Assembly: GCA_013823625.1 (NCBI GenBank)
Contig: PNMM01000003.1
Coordinates: 62,001-126,000, forward strand
Reading direction: 5' to 3'
Source: Microbacterium sp.
Lineage (GTDB): Bacteria; Actinomycetota; Actinomycetes; Actinomycetales; Microbacteriaceae
Length of the DNA stretch: 64,000 nt
In this document: piece after piece, positions 43,818-52,596 of the stretch
How positions within the stretch are numbered: position 1 is the stretch's first letter
Layout of the letters: every line of letters begins with the position of its first letter
Notes under the pieces: model-generated
What the model saw: the letters and a program-made list of their open reading frames with translations, nothing else
Database searches by the model: none
Told to the model about the DNA's origin: nothing
Program-made: the position numbers and the translations under genes

Positions 43818-44849
43818 ATGAACGCACGTGAGCAGCGCATCCGTCGCCAGATCGAGAAGAGCGTCGCCGACCGTCGTACGGGCGAGGTGCTGTGGCGCGT
43901 CGTGACTGCGGACGGCAGTCTTGACGTCGTCCACGGCGACCTCGACCGACCGTTCTTCGTCGCGAGTGTGAGCAAGCTCTTCACGACGGTGTGCCTCGCG
44001 CAGTTGCGCGACGAGGGCCGCCTCGACTGGGATGCCCCGATTGCGACCTACCTGCCTGACCTCGACCTGAGCGGCCTTGCCGTGGACAATGGCCGCGACG
44101 TCAGCGGCGAGATCACGGTGCGCGAGGTCATGGCCCACACCGCCGGGCTCGCTGACTACTTCGAGGGCAAGCGGCCCGACGGCCCGACGACGCTCGAGCG
44201 CGCAATGCAGAGCGACTTCGGCTGGGGCGAGGCCGAGGTGGTCGAGTGGACGCGCGCCATGACGCCCGCGCGCCGCGGCCGCGGCCTCTACAGCGACACG
44301 GGCTTTCAACTGCTCGACGGCGTCGTTGAGCGCCTCGACGGCCGCTCGTTCGCCGAGTCGGTGCGTGCGCGCATCACGGGCCCCCTTGGTCTCGACCACA
44401 CCTACGTCTTCACGACCGAGACGCTCGATCGCTTCGACCAGATGGCGATCATCCGCCACGGCGACGACGACCTCCGGCTGCCCTTGTTGCTGGCCTCGTG
44501 CGGCGGTCAGGGAGCGGTGGTCTCGACGCTGCGCGACGGCGTGACATTCGTGCAGGCGTTCTTTGACGGTCGACTGTTCGACGCTGCCTTGCTCGACGAG
44601 ATGCAGACCGACTGGCACCGCATCTTCAACCCGCTCGAATACGGCACGGGAGTCATGCGCTTTCGCCTGCCGGCCGTGTTCACGGGCTTTCGTTCCTACG
44701 AATTCCGCGGGCACTCCGGAGCGTCGGGCGTGGTCTGGTATCGGGATGCTCGTACGGGCATCATCGTCGTCGGCACCGTCAACCAGCTCAAGCAGCGGCA
44801 GTTGCCCTACCAGTTGATGATCCGCACGGCTGCAGTCGCGGCATCCTGA
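43818..44849 (+). CDS. Serine hydrolase, beta-lactamase/DD-peptidase class C type
   Basis: A 343-residue penicillin-binding-protein-like hydrolase: SxxK as SVSK in VASVSKLF (Ser near residue 52), the Y-x-N position as YSDTGF near 160, and HSG in GHSGASG near 300. There is no signal peptide, so it is likely cytoplasmic, with esterase-like activity rather than wall synthesis; substrate unknown. The ATG has AGGAGAACG upstream. It is controlled by the divergent TetR gene. Confidence 0.85.
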   Translation: MNAREQRIRRQIEKSVADRRTGEVLWRVVTADGSLDVVHGDLDRPFFVASVSKLFTTVCLAQLRDEGRLDWDAPIATYLPDLDLSGLAVDNGRDVSGEITVREVMAHTAGLADYFEGKRPDGPTTLERAMQSDFGWGEAEVVEWTRAMTPARRGRGLYSDTGFQLLDGVVERLDGRSFAESVRARITGPLGLDHTYVFTTETLDRFDQMAIIRHGDDDLRLPLLLASCGGQGAVVSTLRDGVTFVQAFFDGRLFDAALLDEMQTDWHRIFNPLEYGTGVMRFRLPAVFTGFRSYEFRGHSGASGVVWYRDARTGIIVVGTVNQLKQRQLPYQLMIRTAAVAAS

Positions 44850-44875
44850 CCCACCGCCACTCCAGGCGGGCGGGG

Positions 44876-44881
44876 TAGCGT
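44876..44881 (+). promoter_or_regulatory. -10 hexamer TAGCGT, leaderless menE
   Basis: TAGCGT ends 6 bases before the GTG at 44888. Confidence 0.5.
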
Positions 44882-44887
44882 AAGCGC

Positions 44888-46024
44888 GTGACCCGCCCGC
44901 TCGCCGTCGTTGACACCGCTGACCCGCTCGCTTGCCTTGCCGCCCTGCGCGACGCCCTCGATGGCATAGGCCCCGCGGTATTGTTCCGCGGCGGCGGAGT
45001 GAACCCCGTGCACACGGCGCCGCTCACGGTCGACGAGCGCGTCGCGCTTGTGGTCGAGACGAGCGGCACGACGGGTCGGCCCAAGCGCGTCGCCCTGAGC
45101 GCCGAGGCTGTGCGCGCGAGCGCCACCGCGAGTGAGAGCGCCCTCGGAGGGCCGGGGCAGTGGCTGCTCGCCCTGCCCGTGCAGTACATCGCGGGCAGCA
45201 ACGTGCTCGCGCGCTCGCTCTCGGCCGGCAGCACGCCCTTGCCCGTTCCGGCCGGCAGGCTGAGTGCCGCACGCGTGCTCGAGGCCGTCGCCGCCATGGA
45301 CGACCCCGTGAGATACACCGCGCTCGTGCCCGCCCAATTGAGTCGACTGGTCGACGAGGCTGAGGCCGATGACGCCTTGCGCCGCGCGCTCGCGGGGTTC
45401 TCGCGAATCCTCGTTGGTGGCCAGGCCACGCCCGCGCCGCTCATCGAGCGCGCGACCTCGCTCGGCTGGCACCTCACGCGCACCTACGGCTCGAGCGAGA
45501 CCTGCGGGGGAGTCGTGTACGACGGAGTGCCCGTGGGTCAGACCACGGTGCGCATCACTGACGGCCGCGTTGAACTCGGCGGGCCGACCCTCGCCGAGGG
45601 GTACCTTGACGACCCGGAGCGCACGGCATCCACGTTCGTCGAGCACGATGGGCAGCGCTGGTACCGCACCGATGACGCGGGCGAGCTTGTCGATGGCGTA
45701 CTGCGCGTGACGGGTCGCATCGACGACACGATCGTGACGGGCGGGCTCAAGGTGCGCCTGGGAGACGTCGAGCGCATCGTGCGCGAGCAGCCGGGCCTCG
45801 CCGACGCCGTCGTCGTCGCGGGGCACCACCCCGAGTGGGGCGAAGTGCCCGTTGTCGTGACGACCACCCGACCCGACCTCGAGTCGCTTCGTCGCGCAGT
45901 CGGTGCTGCGATGCCTCCCGAGGCGCGCCCCGATCGCATTCTGACGGTGGATGCTGTGCCTCTCTTGCCGAGCGGCAAACCAGACCGGCTCGCCCTGGCC
46001 CGCCGCGCGGCCACAGGTCACTAA
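44888..46024 (+). CDS. menE: o-Succinylbenzoate-CoA ligase
   Basis: A 378-residue acyl-CoA synthetase of the short actinobacterial MenE type. The AMP-binding P-loop is VETSGTTGRPKRVAL near residue 58, RTYGSSETCGG near 197, the Asp in RTDDAGEL near 263, and the catalytic Lys near the end in LPSGKPDR. It activates o-succinylbenzoate for MenB. menA begins 10 bases after its stop. Confidence 0.93.
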   Translation: MTRPLAVVDTADPLACLAALRDALDGIGPAVLFRGGGVNPVHTAPLTVDERVALVVETSGTTGRPKRVALSAEAVRASATASESALGGPGQWLLALPVQYIAGSNVLARSLSAGSTPLPVPAGRLSAARVLEAVAAMDDPVRYTALVPAQLSRLVDEAEADDALRRALAGFSRILVGGQATPAPLIERATSLGWHLTRTYGSSETCGGVVYDGVPVGQTTVRITDGRVELGGPTLAEGYLDDPERTASTFVEHDGQRWYRTDDAGELVDGVLRVTGRIDDTIVTGGLKVRLGDVERIVREQPGLADAVVVAGHHPEWGEVPVVVTTTRPDLESLRRAVGAAMPPEARPDRILTVDAVPLLPSGKPDRLALARRAATGH

Positions 46025-46027
46025 ACT
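46022..46027 (+). promoter_or_regulatory. -10 hexamer TAAACT, leaderless menA
   Basis: TAAACT overlaps the menE stop codon (TAA) and ends 7 bases before the GTG at 46035. Confidence 0.5.
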
Positions 46028-46034
46028 CACGCTC

Positions 46035-47012
46035 GTGGCCACGACGAAGAAGGCGCGCGCGAAGAAGCCCGCCAACAAGCAGACCAAGCGCACGAACCCC
46101 TCGAAGGCGAGCGCAGCATCCGGAAACCCGGCGAAGGTTCGCCGCGCGACGGCGCGCGACTGGATCGCCGGCGCGCGCCTGCGCACCCTGAGCCTGGCGA
46201 TCTCGCCCGTTGCACTCGGTACCGCGATTGCCTACGTCACGCAGGGCTACAACCTCGCGCTCGCGCTGCTGTGCCTGGGCGTCGCGGTGTTCTTGCAGAT
46301 CGGCGTCAACTTCGCCAACGACTACTCCGACGGAGTGCGCGGCACCGATGCTCAGCGCGTCGGCCCGAGCCGACTGACGGGCTCGGGTGCTGCTCGCCCC
46401 CGCACGGTGCTCACGGTGGCGCTCGTCTTCTTCGGTCTTGGGGCTGCCGCGGGTATCGCGATCGTCGTGCTCACGGGTATCTGGTGGCTACTCGCGGTCG
46501 GTGCCGTCGCGATCGTTGCTGCTTGGTTCTACACGGGCGGCAAACTGCCCTACGGCTACCTCGGCTTGGGCGAGCTCGTCGCGTTCATCTTCTTCGGGCT
46601 CGTCGCCACGATCGGCACAACCTTCGTGCAGATTCAGCAGGTCCCCTTCGAGGCCTGGCTCGCCGGCTCGCTCGCCGGACTCTTTGCGGCGGCAATCATG
46701 CTCGTCAACAACATCCGCGATCGCGAACAGGATGCCCGGGTCGGCAAAAAGACGCTGGCCGTTCGCATCGGCAACCTGCCCGCGCGCATCCTCTTCGTGG
46801 TCATGTTGCTCGGCGCCTACGGATTCATCGTGCCGTTCGCCCTCATCTACGTGTGGGCGCCGATGGTGTTCTTCACGCTCCTGATCTCGGCGCCTGTCGT
46901 GCTCATCGTGTTGCTTGCCAAGACGCCGCAAGAGCTGGTGCTCGCGCTCAAGCTCACGTCGCTGGCCGCGCTCACCACGGGCCTCGGACTCGCGGCGGCG
47001 ATCGCCTTTTAG
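46035..47012 (+). CDS. menA: 1,4-Dihydroxy-2-naphthoate polyprenyltransferase
   Basis: A 325-residue UbiA-family membrane prenyltransferase that attaches the isoprenoid chain to dihydroxynaphthoate. The Lys/Ala-rich head (ATTKKARAKKPANKQ) is followed by eight or nine helices. The first Asp motif is NFANDYSDGVRGTD near residue 97 and the second DREQDARVGKKTLAV near 228. The GTG at 46035 is set by the promoter and by the homology. Its last bases overlap the convergent histidine kinase stop by four. Confidence 0.93.
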   Translation: MATTKKARAKKPANKQTKRTNPSKASAASGNPAKVRRATARDWIAGARLRTLSLAISPVALGTAIAYVTQGYNLALALLCLGVAVFLQIGVNFANDYSDGVRGTDAQRVGPSRLTGSGAARPRTVLTVALVFFGLGAAAGIAIVVLTGIWWLLAVGAVAIVAAWFYTGGKLPYGYLGLGELVAFIFFGLVATIGTTFVQIQQVPFEAWLAGSLAGLFAAAIMLVNNIRDREQDARVGKKTLAVRIGNLPARILFVVMLLGAYGFIVPFALIYVWAPMVFFTLLISAPVVLIVLLAKTPQELVLALKLTSLAALTTGLGLAAAIAF

Positions 47013-48148
47013 CCGTGCGGCGGGGTGTCGAGCGGCAGGTGCAGCCTCACTTCGGCACCGCCGCCGGTGTCGCGCGCGCTCGCGGTTCCGCCGTGCGCCT
47101 CGATGATCGCGCGCGTGATCGCGAGCCCTAAACCGGCCCCACCGGCAAGAGCCACGCGCGGCGCTGTGCGTGCACTCGAGCCGCGCCAGCCTGCGTCGAA
47201 CACGTGCGCGAGATCGGCGGAGTCGAAGCCTGGACCTTGGTCGCGAACGGCGACCGTCGCGAGCGAGCCATCGGTATCGATGCTGACCGTCACGGTTCCA
47301 CCCTCGGGCGAGTGCTCGATGGCGTTGATGAGTACGTTGACGAGCGCACGACTGAACTGGCGTGCGTCGAGGGGAACCGTGACGGCCCTCGCCGCCGAGA
47401 AGGCCAGCGCGACTCCGTTGCTGCGAGCAAGTTCGCCATACTCGGCAACCACGTCACTCGCGAGGTCGGTGAGCGACACTGTCTCGGTGTCGAGCGCGAG
47501 AGTGCCGGCGTCAATACGGGAGAGTTCGAAGAGGTCACCAACGAGCGACTGCAACCGCGTGACATGGGCGCCGAGTTGCCGAGCGTGACGGTCAGGCTCG
47601 GCTGAGATTCCGTCTTCGAGAATCTCGGCGATAGCCCGAATACTCGCTACCGGTGCGAGCAGGTCGTGGGCGATGCGGGTCACGAGCTCGCGCCGCGCGA
47701 GCTCAGCGGCGACGGCCGCGTCGCGCGCGGCGAGCAGCCGGTCGCTCGAACTCACGAGCTCGCGCTGCACGCCGTCGAGCTCGGTGGTGCAGACGGGCGT
47801 GCGAGTCACCGACAAGCCGTTGCCGAGGTCGCGAGCGTCGTGGGCCAGGGTGCGAGCATCCGTTGACAGCGTTCGTGCCAACAGCACGGCGACGATCACG
47901 GCGACCACTCCGCTCACCGCCGTCACGGTGAGAGCCACGGCGGTATCGGACTCGCTGATGTACATGCCGCTCGCCGTCAGGGCGATGCCGCCCGCGACCG
48001 CGAGCACAGCAGCCACGACGATCACGACGATGTGCACGATGAGGGGCGCTCGACGCGCGAGCCGCAGGGTCACGGCTGCGGCGACTCCTGTGACCGCGGC
48101 TGCGCCTGCGGCCGACAGAATGATCTGCCCGTACTCGGGGCCGGTCAT
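47009..48148 (-). CDS. Sensor histidine kinase
   Basis: A 379-residue membrane kinase. Helices near residues 7-30, 38-60 and 72-98 form a membrane sensor with very little exposed between them. The phospho-acceptor His is in RIAHDLLAPVASIR, with HDLLAP in place of the more common H-E-L-R-T-P. The ATPase domain has N box NVLINAIEHSPEGG, G1 DQGPGFD and G2 GAGLGLAITRAII. The ATG at 48148 overlaps the response regulator stop. It is the last of a four-gene operon with a CcdA-like protein and thioredoxin lipoprotein. Confidence 0.92.
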   Translation of the reverse strand: MTGPEYGQIILSAAGAAAVTGVAAAVTLRLARRAPLIVHIVVIVVAAVLAVAGGIALTASGMYISESDTAVALTVTAVSGVVAVIVAVLLARTLSTDARTLAHDARDLGNGLSVTRTPVCTTELDGVQRELVSSSDRLLAARDAAVAAELARRELVTRIAHDLLAPVASIRAIAEILEDGISAEPDRHARQLGAHVTRLQSLVGDLFELSRIDAGTLALDTETVSLTDLASDVVAEYGELARSNGVALAFSAARAVTVPLDARQFSRALVNVLINAIEHSPEGGTVTVSIDTDGSLATVAVRDQGPGFDSADLAHVFDAGWRGSSARTAPRVALAGGAGLGLAITRAIIEAHGGTASARDTGGGAEVRLHLPLDTPPHG

Positions 48149-48888
48149 GATGACCCCTCCGCGCCGAGGGCGGCGGCGTTGAGTCGATAGCCGACGCCCC
48201 ATACGGTGGCGATGATCTCGGGCGCAGCGGCGTCGGCCTCGATCTTCTCGCGCAGTCGTCGCACGTGCACGGTGATGGTCGATACGTCGCCGACGGTCCA
48301 GCCCCACACCTCGGCGAGCAATTGCTCGCGCGAGACGGTGCGTCCGGGTCGGCGGGCCACGTAAGCGAGTAGGTCAAACTCTCGGGTGGTCAAGGGAACG
48401 TCGGTGCCGTCGAGCGTCACGACGCGACGTTCCGCGTCGATACGCAAACGACCGAGCGAGACATCGCCACCGGATGCTCCCGCCGGGTGTGCGCGACGCA
48501 CCAGATTCTCGGCACGCAGCACGAGCTCGCGCGGTGAGAACGGTTTGGCCAGGTAGTCGTCGGCGCCCGCCTCGAGACCCTCGATGCGGTGCTCCGGCTC
48601 GCCGAGCGCCGTCAGCATGATGATCGGAACCGCCGACGTCTCACGCAATCGCCGCGCAACGGTCAGCCCATCAACGCCCGGGATCATGCGATCGAGCACA
48701 ACGAGGTCGGGTGGTCGCGAGGCCGCCAGCTCGAGGGCGACCACCGAATCTGCGGCCGTGTCGACGACACCTCCCGCGGCCGTGAGATAAGCCGCGGCAA
48801 TCTCGAGCAGGGTCGGATCATCGTCGACAACGAGCACACGCCGACCGTCCAGCGGACGGTCGGCGGCGCTCGCGGGAGAACTAGCCAC
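48145..48888 (-). CDS. OmpR-type response regulator
   Basis: A 247-residue two-domain regulator. Receiver: acidic pocket DDD in VLVVDDDPTLLE, phospho-acceptor Asp in VVLDRMIPG, Lys in LAKPF. Output: winged helix (LTTREFDLLAYVARRPGRTV through STITVHVRRLREKIE). The GTG at 48888 overlaps the end of the CcdA-like gene; the open frame further upstream is a shadow of that gene. It is the partner of the following kinase. Confidence 0.93.
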   Translation of the reverse strand: MASSPASAADRPLDGRRVLVVDDDPTLLEIAAAYLTAAGGVVDTAADSVVALELAASRPPDLVVLDRMIPGVDGLTVARRLRETSAVPIIMLTALGEPEHRIEGLEAGADDYLAKPFSPRELVLRAENLVRRAHPAGASGGDVSLGRLRIDAERRVVTLDGTDVPLTTREFDLLAYVARRPGRTVSREQLLAEVWGWTVGDVSTITVHVRRLREKIEADAAAPEIIATVWGVGYRLNAAALGAEGSS

Positions 48889-49621
48889 CCTGCAGCACGC
48901 CCTCGAGATCGGCAATGGGGTCGTACCAGCCCAACTCGAGAATGAGGGTCTGAAGAGCCTTATCGGCGCCAATGATCACGACGATGCCGACGATGATGAA
49001 GAGCACGCCCATCGTGCGGCGAAACCAGCCTCGAGGGTCGGCGAGCCAGCCGAGGCGTCGCGCCGCGCTCCGGCCGGCAAGGCCAATGAGGAGCAGCGGC
49101 ACGGCAAGGCCGATCGCGTAGAGCGTCACATACAGAAGGCCCTCGGCGAACGACACGGGCAGCACGGTCGCGACGATAAGCGCGTAGGTCGGGCTGCAGC
49201 TGCTGAACACCGGCCCGAGTGCGGCACCCGTGAGAATGTCACCGCCGATTGACTGACGCTGCACCGAGGCGTCGAGTGCACGATTGCTGCGGTCGCCCCA
49301 GCCCAGTCGCGTCGATACGGTCTCCCAGAGCTTCGGGAACAGCAGGTTTACGCCGAGCAGCACCACGATGACGCCAGAGATGATCTGCCACACCTGGGTG
49401 GGAATGCCGAGCAGGGCTGTGGTCGCCTTGAGCAACAGCGTGAACGCGATGACGCTCACGGCGAGCGAGGCGACGATCACTAACGGCCGCCACCGGGCTC
49501 GCCGGCTGTCACCGTCGGCCACGATCGACCCGCCCACGATCACGGGCAAGAGAGGCAGCACACACGGTGCCGCAACTGTCAGAACGCCCGCGAGCAGACT
49601 GACAACAACAAGGCCTTCCAT
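48881..49621 (-). CDS. CcdA/DsbD-type transmembrane thiol transporter
   Basis: A 246-residue membrane protein with six or seven helices. The redox Cys are in TVAAPCVLPLLPVIVGG (near residue 20) and VFSSCSPTYALI (near 140), where SCSP replaces the usual A-P-C. It should carry reducing power outward to the thioredoxin lipoprotein encoded just upstream (10-base gap). Distinct from the ResA-linked CcdA at 36946. Confidence 0.88.
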   Translation of the reverse strand: MEGLVVVSLLAGVLTVAAPCVLPLLPVIVGGSIVADGDSRRARWRPLVIVASLAVSVIAFTLLLKATTALLGIPTQVWQIISGVIVVLLGVNLLFPKLWETVSTRLGWGDRSNRALDASVQRQSIGGDILTGAALGPVFSSCSPTYALIVATVLPVSFAEGLLYVTLYAIGLAVPLLLIGLAGRSAARRLGWLADPRGWFRRTMGVLFIIVGIVVIIGADKALQTLILELGWYDPIADLEGVLQGG

Positions 49622-49630
49622 GCCCTGACC

Positions 49631-50128
49631 CTACGGGGCCGCGGCGATGAGGGCGCGGAGCGTGGTGTCGTTGTAGAGCACGCCCTTCGTCAACACATCG
49701 CCATCGTCATCGACGTACACGATCGTCGTCTGCAGCGTGACCCCGTACTTCTGCTTGAGATCGGTCGCCGTGTCGAAATCAACCTTGAAGATCGTCATGC
49801 CCGCCGGAATGTCGTTGGCGTTGATGTCTTCATCGAGAGCGCGACACTTAGGGCACCACGAGGCGTGAAAGAACAGCACCTTGAGGCCGGGGGTCTCGGC
49901 GATGGCGCCGTCGTAGTAGTCGAGATACTCGCCGACCTCGGCCGCCGATTCTGCGTCGGGATCCGACTCTGGAGCATCGCTTGCCGCGACCTCCGGAGAC
50001 GGTTCGACGGCAGCGGGTGCAGGAGCGGCGGGTTGAGTCGAGTCAATCGCGGCTCCGGTCGAGCATCCCCCCAGCCCCACCACGAGGGCGAGCGCCGCCC
50101 CCGCGACGATCGTCTTGCGTGTTGACAT
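49631..50128 (-). CDS. Thioredoxin-fold lipoprotein
   Basis: A 165-residue lipoprotein: lipobox LGGC with Cys near residue 22, an acidic Pro/Ala linker, and a thioredoxin domain with active site WCPKC in FFHASWCPKCRAL. The ATG at 50128 has GGGGA upstream. As first gene of the operon with a CcdA-like protein and a two-component system, it probably takes electrons from the former outside the membrane; its client is unknown. Confidence 0.88.
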   Translation of the reverse strand: MSTRKTIVAGAALALVVGLGGCSTGAAIDSTQPAAPAPAAVEPSPEVAASDAPESDPDAESAAEVGEYLDYYDGAIAETPGLKVLFFHASWCPKCRALDEDINANDIPAGMTIFKVDFDTATDLKQKYGVTLQTTIVYVDDDGDVLTKGVLYNDTTLRALIAAAP

Positions 50129-50222
50129 TGCATCCCCGCTTTCTGCGCCCGCACCCGCGGCCGTCGCAACGACTGTAGGTCGGCAGTGGGCGGGGGCGCG
50201 CCCCGAAAGCATTACGGGATGC

Positions 50223-50477
50223 TTACGGCTGGGTGGCTGATGACGCCGCGTCTTCTGCTTCGGCGTCGGGGTCAACCGAGGGTCGGTTGCGCCGCGCGTG
50301 CAGGTCGAGTGCCACGGCGTCGCGCAGTGACGAGAAGAAGATGTACGAGATGGTCATGGCGATGATGCTGGCGATGATGGCCGCCCACCACCAGTCGATC
50401 TGCAGAGCGAGCAGCACACCGAGGGCCGCACCAAACAATCCGAGGCGCAGCAGCGTGTACTGAATCCATGGGCTCAC
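50223..50477 (-). CDS. DUF4229 family small membrane protein
   Basis: An 84-residue protein with two membrane helices (residues 8-24 and 28-48, LGLFGAALGVLLALQ and WWAAIIASIIAMTISYIFF), the Leu-Arg-Asp-x-Val element and an acidic tail (DPDAEAEDAA), matching DUF4229. It is found beside men genes in actinobacteria, but no function is known. Divergent from the PLDc_N gene. Confidence 0.85.
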   Translation of the reverse strand: MSPWIQYTLLRLGLFGAALGVLLALQIDWWWAAIIASIIAMTISYIFFSSLRDAVALDLHARRNRPSVDPDAEAEDAASSATQP

Positions 50478-50526
50478 CTCATCAGTCTATGAGCGCCTTC
50501 TCGGTGAGCGCTGAGCGCGTGCGGCG

Positions 50527-50532
50527 TACACT
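50527..50532 (+). promoter_or_regulatory. -10 hexamer TACACT, leaderless PLDc_N gene
   Basis: TACACT ends 6 bases before the ATG at 50539. Confidence 0.5.
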
Positions 50533-50538
50533 TTCGGC

Positions 50539-50895
50539 ATGCCTCGAGTCATAGTCGTGCTCACCGTCGTCGCGGTCGCCTTCTGGGTGTACAGCATCGT
50601 CGACGCGTTGTTGACCGACCGCGCCCGGGTTCGCGCCTTTCCGAAACAGGTCTGGGTCGCTGGTGTGGTGCTCTTGCCCGTGCTCGGCGGAGTGCTGTGG
50701 CTCATTGTTGGCAAAGCTCGCCGGTCGGCGGGCGGGGCTCGTCGCCCGGTTGCCCCCGACGACGACCCGAGCTTCTTGAGCACGCTGTCGCGCGAAGAGG
50801 TTGCGCGCCGTGCGGCCGACGACGAGCGCCTGCGTCGACTCGAGCAAGAGCTCGCCGATCTCGACGATGACACCCCCGCTGATCCCGAGCGCTGA
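50539..50895 (+). CDS. PLDc_N domain membrane protein
   Basis: A 118-residue protein with two membrane helices (residues 3-24 and 40-60) and the PLDc_N pattern (SIVDALLTDRARVRAFPKQVWV, VLLPVLGGVLWLIVGKARR). A charged cytoplasmic tail follows ([21 protein letters not shown]). The domain normally sits at the N-terminus of cardiolipin synthases, here it stands alone. It overlaps the start of menD by 29 bases. Confidence 0.8.
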   Translation: MPRVIVVLTVVAVAFWVYSIVDALLTDRARVRAFPKQVWVAGVVLLPVLGGVLWLIVGKARRSAGGARRPVAPDDDPSFLSTLSREEVARRAADDERLRRLEQELADLDDDTPADPER

Positions 50896-52564
50896 CCCCG
50901 CCGCGTCGCCCGCGAGCAGTGCCGCAATGGCCCTGCTTGAGGGCCTCGTGCGGGCTGGCGTTGCTGACGTTGTGCTCAGCCCGGGATCTCGCTCGCAGTC
51001 GCTCGCGCTCGCTGCTGCTGCCCTTGCCCGCGCGGGTCACCTCGACCTGCACGTGCGCATTGACGAACGCGTCGCGGGCTTCACAGCCCTCGGTCTCGCA
51101 ATCGAGAGTGGTCGACCCGTTGCTGTCGTGTGCACCTCGGGAACCGCCGTCGCCAATCTGCACCCCGCCGTGCTCGAAGCGCACCATTCGGGGGTGCCGC
51201 TCATTGTGCTCACCGCCGATCGCCCCGCTGAACTGCGCGGCATCGGGGGCAACCAGACCACTCGGCAGCCGGGCATCTTCGGCGACGTTGTGCGCGCCGA
51301 CTGGGATCTGCCCGCGCCCGTCGGCGACCCGGCCGAAGCGGACGACGCGCGCGACCTCGGCGCTCTCGCAGTGCGGGCGAGCGCAGATGGTCCGGTGCAC
51401 GTGAACCTTGCCTATCGTGATCCGCTCAGTGGGCCCGTCGAGCTTCCTGCCGACCTGGACCTCGGGCCCGTGCCCGGGCGGCCGGCGCTCGCCGACCCCG
51501 TCGTTGTCGAGCTGCATCCTGACGACGCCACGGTCGTCATCGCCGGGCACGGCGCGGGGCCGCAGGCCGAGGCCCTCGCAGTCGCCCTCGGTGCTCCGCT
51601 CATCGCCGAAGTCACGAGTGGGGCACGCTTCGGCCGCCACGCGGTCGTGGCCTATCGCCACGTGCTGCGCGGCCCGCATGGCGAGGCGGTCGGCCGCGCC
51701 ATCGTGTTCGGGCACCCCACGCTCAGCCGCGAGGTTCCGCAGTTGCTCGAGCGCGCCGACGTCGAGGTGATCGTCGTGCGCACGCCCGGCGTCGAGGACT
51801 ACAACCCCGGCCGCCGGGCCCGCATCGTCGACGAGGTGCGTGCGCTCGGCGCCCCCGACCCCGCGGTCGTGCGGCGCTGGGTGGGCGGCTGGGTGAGCAT
51901 GTCGCGCGCCGTACTTGAGTCTGAGGCGCCCGATGACCCCGCTCCCGAGCTCTCACTCGCGGTATCGGAAGACCGCGGCGTGCGCGCCGCCTTCGCGAAA
52001 GCCGAGCTCGCCGTCATGCGCGCGCCGATTGATCGACGGATGCTCGCGCGGGCCCTGTGGGCATCCACCTGGCCCCACGATCGTCTCGTGCTCGCGGCCT
52101 CGCGCTTGATTCGGGTGGCCGACTCGCTCGTTCCGGGCAAGGCCATCACGGCGCACGCGAACCGTGGGCTCGCCGGAATCGACGGCACCGTGTCGACGGC
52201 CACCGGCATCGCTCTCGCCGCGGCGCGCAACGCGCGGGCGGGCACGACGCGGGTGCTCGCGGGCGATCTCGCTGCGCTGCACGACGCCGGGGCGTTGCTC
52301 GTTCCTCTGCCCGAGGGGCTGCGGGTGCACGTCTTCGTGGGCAACGACGGCGGCGGCACGATCTTCGACGACCTCGAAGTGGCGCAGTCGGCCGACCCTG
52401 ACGACTTCGCTACGGTCATGCGCACTCCGCACCGGGCAGACTTCGCGGCGCTCGCCGCCGCCGGGGGCTGGGCCTACCGCCGCGCGACCACGCGCGCCGA
52501 ACTCGATGACGCGCTCACGGCGCCCGAGCCACTGCTGCTCGTCGAGGTGCCGCTCGAACCGTAG
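50867..52564 (+). CDS. menD: SEPHCHC synthase (MenD)
   Basis: A 565-residue thiamine-diphosphate enzyme that joins isochorismate and 2-oxoglutarate, the committed step to menaquinone. The N-terminal domain has VVLSPGSRSQSLALA (near residue 38) and ERVAGFTALG with the catalytic Glu; the C-terminal cofactor region is FVGNDGGGTIFDDL near 490. The ATG at 50867 (MTPPLIPSADP) gives standard length and implies overlap with the PLDc_N gene. Confidence 0.94.
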   Translation: MTPPLIPSADPAASPASSAAMALLEGLVRAGVADVVLSPGSRSQSLALAAAALARAGHLDLHVRIDERVAGFTALGLAIESGRPVAVVCTSGTAVANLHPAVLEAHHSGVPLIVLTADRPAELRGIGGNQTTRQPGIFGDVVRADWDLPAPVGDPAEADDARDLGALAVRASADGPVHVNLAYRDPLSGPVELPADLDLGPVPGRPALADPVVVELHPDDATVVIAGHGAGPQAEALAVALGAPLIAEVTSGARFGRHAVVAYRHVLRGPHGEAVGRAIVFGHPTLSREVPQLLERADVEVIVVRTPGVEDYNPGRRARIVDEVRALGAPDPAVVRRWVGGWVSMSRAVLESEAPDDPAPELSLAVSEDRGVRAAFAKAELAVMRAPIDRRMLARALWASTWPHDRLVLAASRLIRVADSLVPGKAITAHANRGLAGIDGTVSTATGIALAAARNARAGTTRVLAGDLAALHDAGALLVPLPEGLRVHVFVGNDGGGTIFDDLEVAQSADPDDFATVMRTPHRADFAALAAAGGWAYRRATTRAELDDALTAPEPLLLVEVPLEP

Positions 52565-52584
52565 CCCTGCGGGCGACGCGCGGG

Positions 52585-52590
52585 TAGCAT
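52585..52590 (+). promoter_or_regulatory. -10 hexamer TAGCAT, leaderless ppk2
   Basis: TAGCAT ends 6 bases before the ATG at 52597. Confidence 0.5.
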
Positions 52591-52596
52591 CCGGCC

